Source: Nitrososphaerota archaeon (GTDB lineage: Archaea; Thermoproteota; Nitrososphaeria; Nitrososphaerales; JACQRY01). Taken from it: 6,921 nucleotides of DNA. A model generated the notes under the pieces. The model searched no databases. It was not told the DNA's origin and was given only the letters and a program-made list of their open reading frames with translations. Position numbers and translations under genes: made by a program. The stretch covers positions 1 to 6,921 of the forward strand of contig JACQRY010000127.1 in assembly GCA_016206275.1 (NCBI GenBank). The letters are read 5' to 3'. How positions within the stretch are numbered: the first letter of the stretch is position 1; each line of letters starts with the position of its first letter. Positions 5,601 to 6,921 of the stretch are shown piece after piece.

Positions 5601-5607
5601 TAAATAA
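5601..5607 (+). promoter_or_regulatory. TATA-like box (TAAATAA) of the second LLM gene
   Basis: TAAATAA preceded by GGGGA lies about 48 bases before the TTG start at 5652. It predicts transcription from about 5630 and a leader of about 22 bases holding the Shine-Dalgarno AGAGGA. The second LLM gene could thus be transcribed independently of the first. Confidence 0.4.
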
Positions 5608-5636
5608 CTCAAGTTAACGCCTTTTGCGATGGAATC

Positions 5637-5642
5637 AGAGGA
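5637..5642 (+). promoter_or_regulatory. Shine-Dalgarno AGAGGA deciding a TTG start
   Basis: AGAGGA lies 9 bases before the TTG at 5652. It supports this rare start codon, whose product opens with KFALAYDM, the expected first barrel strand. Confidence 0.5.
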
Positions 5643-5651
5643 ATACTAGAC

Positions 5652-6656
5652 TTGAAATTTGCATTAGCTTACGACATGTTGTCAAAAGACCCCAATAATC
5701 CTGTTTCCCCCCGAGATCTTACTGGACACGCGCTTCTAGCGGAGAAACTTGGATTCGACTCCATTTGGGCAGGCGAGAGCCATGGTGCATCTCCAAGACA
5801 TGGACACTTACCGTCACCGTTGCACGCACTATCAGCCATCTGCTTTGCAACCAAAAGGATCAGGCTGGGGACTGGAGTCCTTCTCTTACCTATCTACGAT
5901 CCCCTGAAGCTCGCCGAAGATGTCGCAACAATAGACTGCTTGTCAGGAGGCCGCGTAGTGCTCGGGGCAGCACTCGGCTCAGGAGTCAACCGAGACCACT
6001 TTAACGTACCTCGTAAGGATCTTGGCGGCCGCTTCGAGGAATCTATATCGTTAATCAAAGAGCTTTGGACCAGCCCGCAAGTGTCCCACAATGGAAAGCA
6101 TTTCACCTATCAGAAAGTTGGTGTGATACCGAAGCCTTTTCAAAAGCCTCATCCACCAATATTGATCGGGGGAGGCACCTCGCAGGGAGCCGAGAGGGCC
6201 GCTAAGCTCGGCGACGGCTGGATCGGAGCAAGTAATCATTCTAAAGACAAGTTAGCAGTACTCGTATCTCACTATAAGAAAACTGTGCCGAAGGGCAACC
6301 GAAGCTTCGTAGCCGCCAACAGAGTGCTTTGGGTTGAAAAGAGCAATTCTGGAGCTGTGAAGAATTTTACTCCATACTTCACCGAGTTCGCCAAGTGGTA
6401 TTCTGAACGCAATGCTTTGAAGGATGCTAGCGGCAGAGACGTGGATTATGTTGGGGATCTGGGTGGAGCTATGGAGCAGTTCGCTATTGTAGGCTCAGCT
6501 GAAACGTGTATAGACACAATCGAAAAATATGCTAAGATTGGCGTGGATCAGTTAAATCTGAGAATCAGGCTTCCCGGCGTCAAAGGCAACGAGTTCGAGC
6601 GAATGATCAGGCTTCTGTCAACCAAGGTGTTCTCCTACTTCCCCAAAAGAGGTTAG
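5652..6656 (+). CDS. LLM class (luciferase-like) oxidoreductase, probably F420-dependent, Mer-like
   Basis: This 334-residue protein is a second luciferase-like TIM-barrel enzyme. It starts with KFALAYDM, then AEKLGFDSIWAGESHG (30-45), IRLGTGVLLLPIYDP (70-84), ATIDCLSGGRVVLGAALGSG (92-111, one continuous stretch), a LIKELW helix (~134-139), and IPKPFQKPHPPILIGGGT (159-176). The C-terminal part ends with a domain-closing helix (ERMIRLLSTKVF). The length is typical for methylene-tetrahydromethanopterin reductase and its relatives, which use F420, but many members have other substrates and this one cannot be assigned. It is not a close copy of the preceding LLM gene: the loop after the second strand is short here and the overall identity looks modest. 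Translation begins at a TTG with a good Shine-Dalgarno. Its stop overlaps the stop of a convergent DUF35 gene by 4 bases. Confidence 0.87.
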   Translation: MKFALAYDMLSKDPNNPVSPRDLTGHALLAEKLGFDSIWAGESHGASPRHGHLPSPLHALSAICFATKRIRLGTGVLLLPIYDPLKLAEDVATIDCLSGGRVVLGAALGSGVNRDHFNVPRKDLGGRFEESISLIKELWTSPQVSHNGKHFTYQKVGVIPKPFQKPHPPILIGGGTSQGAERAAKLGDGWIGASNHSKDKLAVLVSHYKKTVPKGNRSFVAANRVLWVEKSNSGAVKNFTPYFTEFAKWYSERNALKDASGRDVDYVGDLGGAMEQFAIVGSAETCIDTIEKYAKIGVDQLNLRIRLPGVKGNEFERMIRLLSTKVFSYFPKRG

Positions 6657-6921
6657 CGTCTAGGTCGGAACTTGAAGACGGATACGCCACCTATGTCTTC
6701 AAAGTAGGCTTCAACTTCCATCCCTATTTTAACTTCTTCAGGTTTGCAGTCTACTACTTGACCGGTTACCCTGACGCCGTCGTCTAGATCTATGAGGGCT
6801 AGGGCATAGGGCAGCTCTTTTTCGAAAGCCATGCTATTCATAACCACGTGCCTTATTATTGAATACGAGTAGACCCTGCCTTTACCACTGCTCTTCACCC
6901 ATGATAGATCGATGCTGCCAC
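6653..6921 (-). CDS. DUF35 OB-fold protein (acyl-CoA-associated), C-terminal part, cut by the right edge
   Basis: The frame is open to the window edge, beyond the GTG at 6898. The upstream codons read GSIDLSWVKSSGKGRVYSYS, which is the normal junction between the N-terminal zinc ribbon and the OB-fold in this family, so the true start lies outside the window. The rest matches the OB-fold: ELPYALALIDLDDGVRVTGQ, then VKIGMEVEAYFED, ending FKFRPRR. DUF35 proteins bind CoA substrates and form channelling complexes with thiolase and HMG-CoA synthase in archaea, or act with lipid-transfer/thiolase-like proteins. Which partner applies here depends on the gene to the right, not seen. Its stop (6655-6653) overlaps the stop of the second LLM gene, leaving no room for a terminator between them. 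Confidence 0.85.
   Translation of the reverse strand, partial: GSIDLSWVKSSGKGRVYSYSIIRHVVMNSMAFEKELPYALALIDLDDGVRVTGQVVDCKPEEVKIGMEVEAYFEDIGGVSVFKFRPRR

Noticed and set aside
1..6921. Search for tRNA, rRNA, CRISPR repeats, transposases and attachment sites
   Set aside because: No T-loop consensus, no regularly spaced repeat-spacer pattern and no integrase or transposase motif was seen by eye on either strand; a tRNAscan or Infernal run would be more sensitive.

Overview
The window looks archaeal, most likely from a mesophilic TACK-type lineage (Thaumarchaeota or Bathyarchaeia-like); the exact group cannot be fixed from the sequence alone. The evidence is a Trm112 protein with the archaeal CPxDK zinc motif, several enzymes of families that commonly use coenzyme F420, and a DUF35 OB-fold protein of the archaeal thiolase-associated type. 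In addition there are TATA-like boxes at archaeal spacing and several genes that start at TTG. No rRNA, tRNA, CRISPR array, transposase or other mobile element was recognised.

Left part (1-733): the first ~150 bases may hold the 3' end of a gene running in from the left. After that come about 530 bases with no convincing gene and a very strong C-over-G skew. A TATA box (684-691) and a Shine-Dalgarno (720-725) then lead into a left-handed beta-helix acyltransferase (734-1249).

Middle (1276-4220, minus strand): a run of four genes read leftwards: a PPOX-fold flavin/F420 protein, a divergent NAD-binding protein resembling the N-terminal part of nucleotide-sugar dehydrogenases, a Gfo/Idh/MocA sugar 3-dehydrogenase-like enzyme, and Trm112. 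The last three are tightly packed (gaps of 7 and 21 bases). Together with the convergent acyltransferase they resemble three of the four steps of a WbpA/WbpB/WbpE/WbpD-type pathway to an N-acetylated 2,3-diamino uronic acid, a surface-glycan or N-glycan precursor. The aminotransferase step (WbpE-like) is not in the window.

Right part (4221-6921): a divergent promoter region with a palindromic TATA octamer and a 7-bp inverted repeat separates the PPOX gene from two consecutive plus-strand luciferase-like (LLM class) oxidoreductases. These two are separated by 144 bases that carry a nested inverted repeat and the second gene's own promoter. The second LLM gene collides tail-to-tail, with a 4-base overlap, with a DUF35 OB-fold gene that enters from the right edge. 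DUF35 proteins usually work with thiolases or HMG-CoA synthase, so acyl-CoA chemistry probably lies just outside the window.
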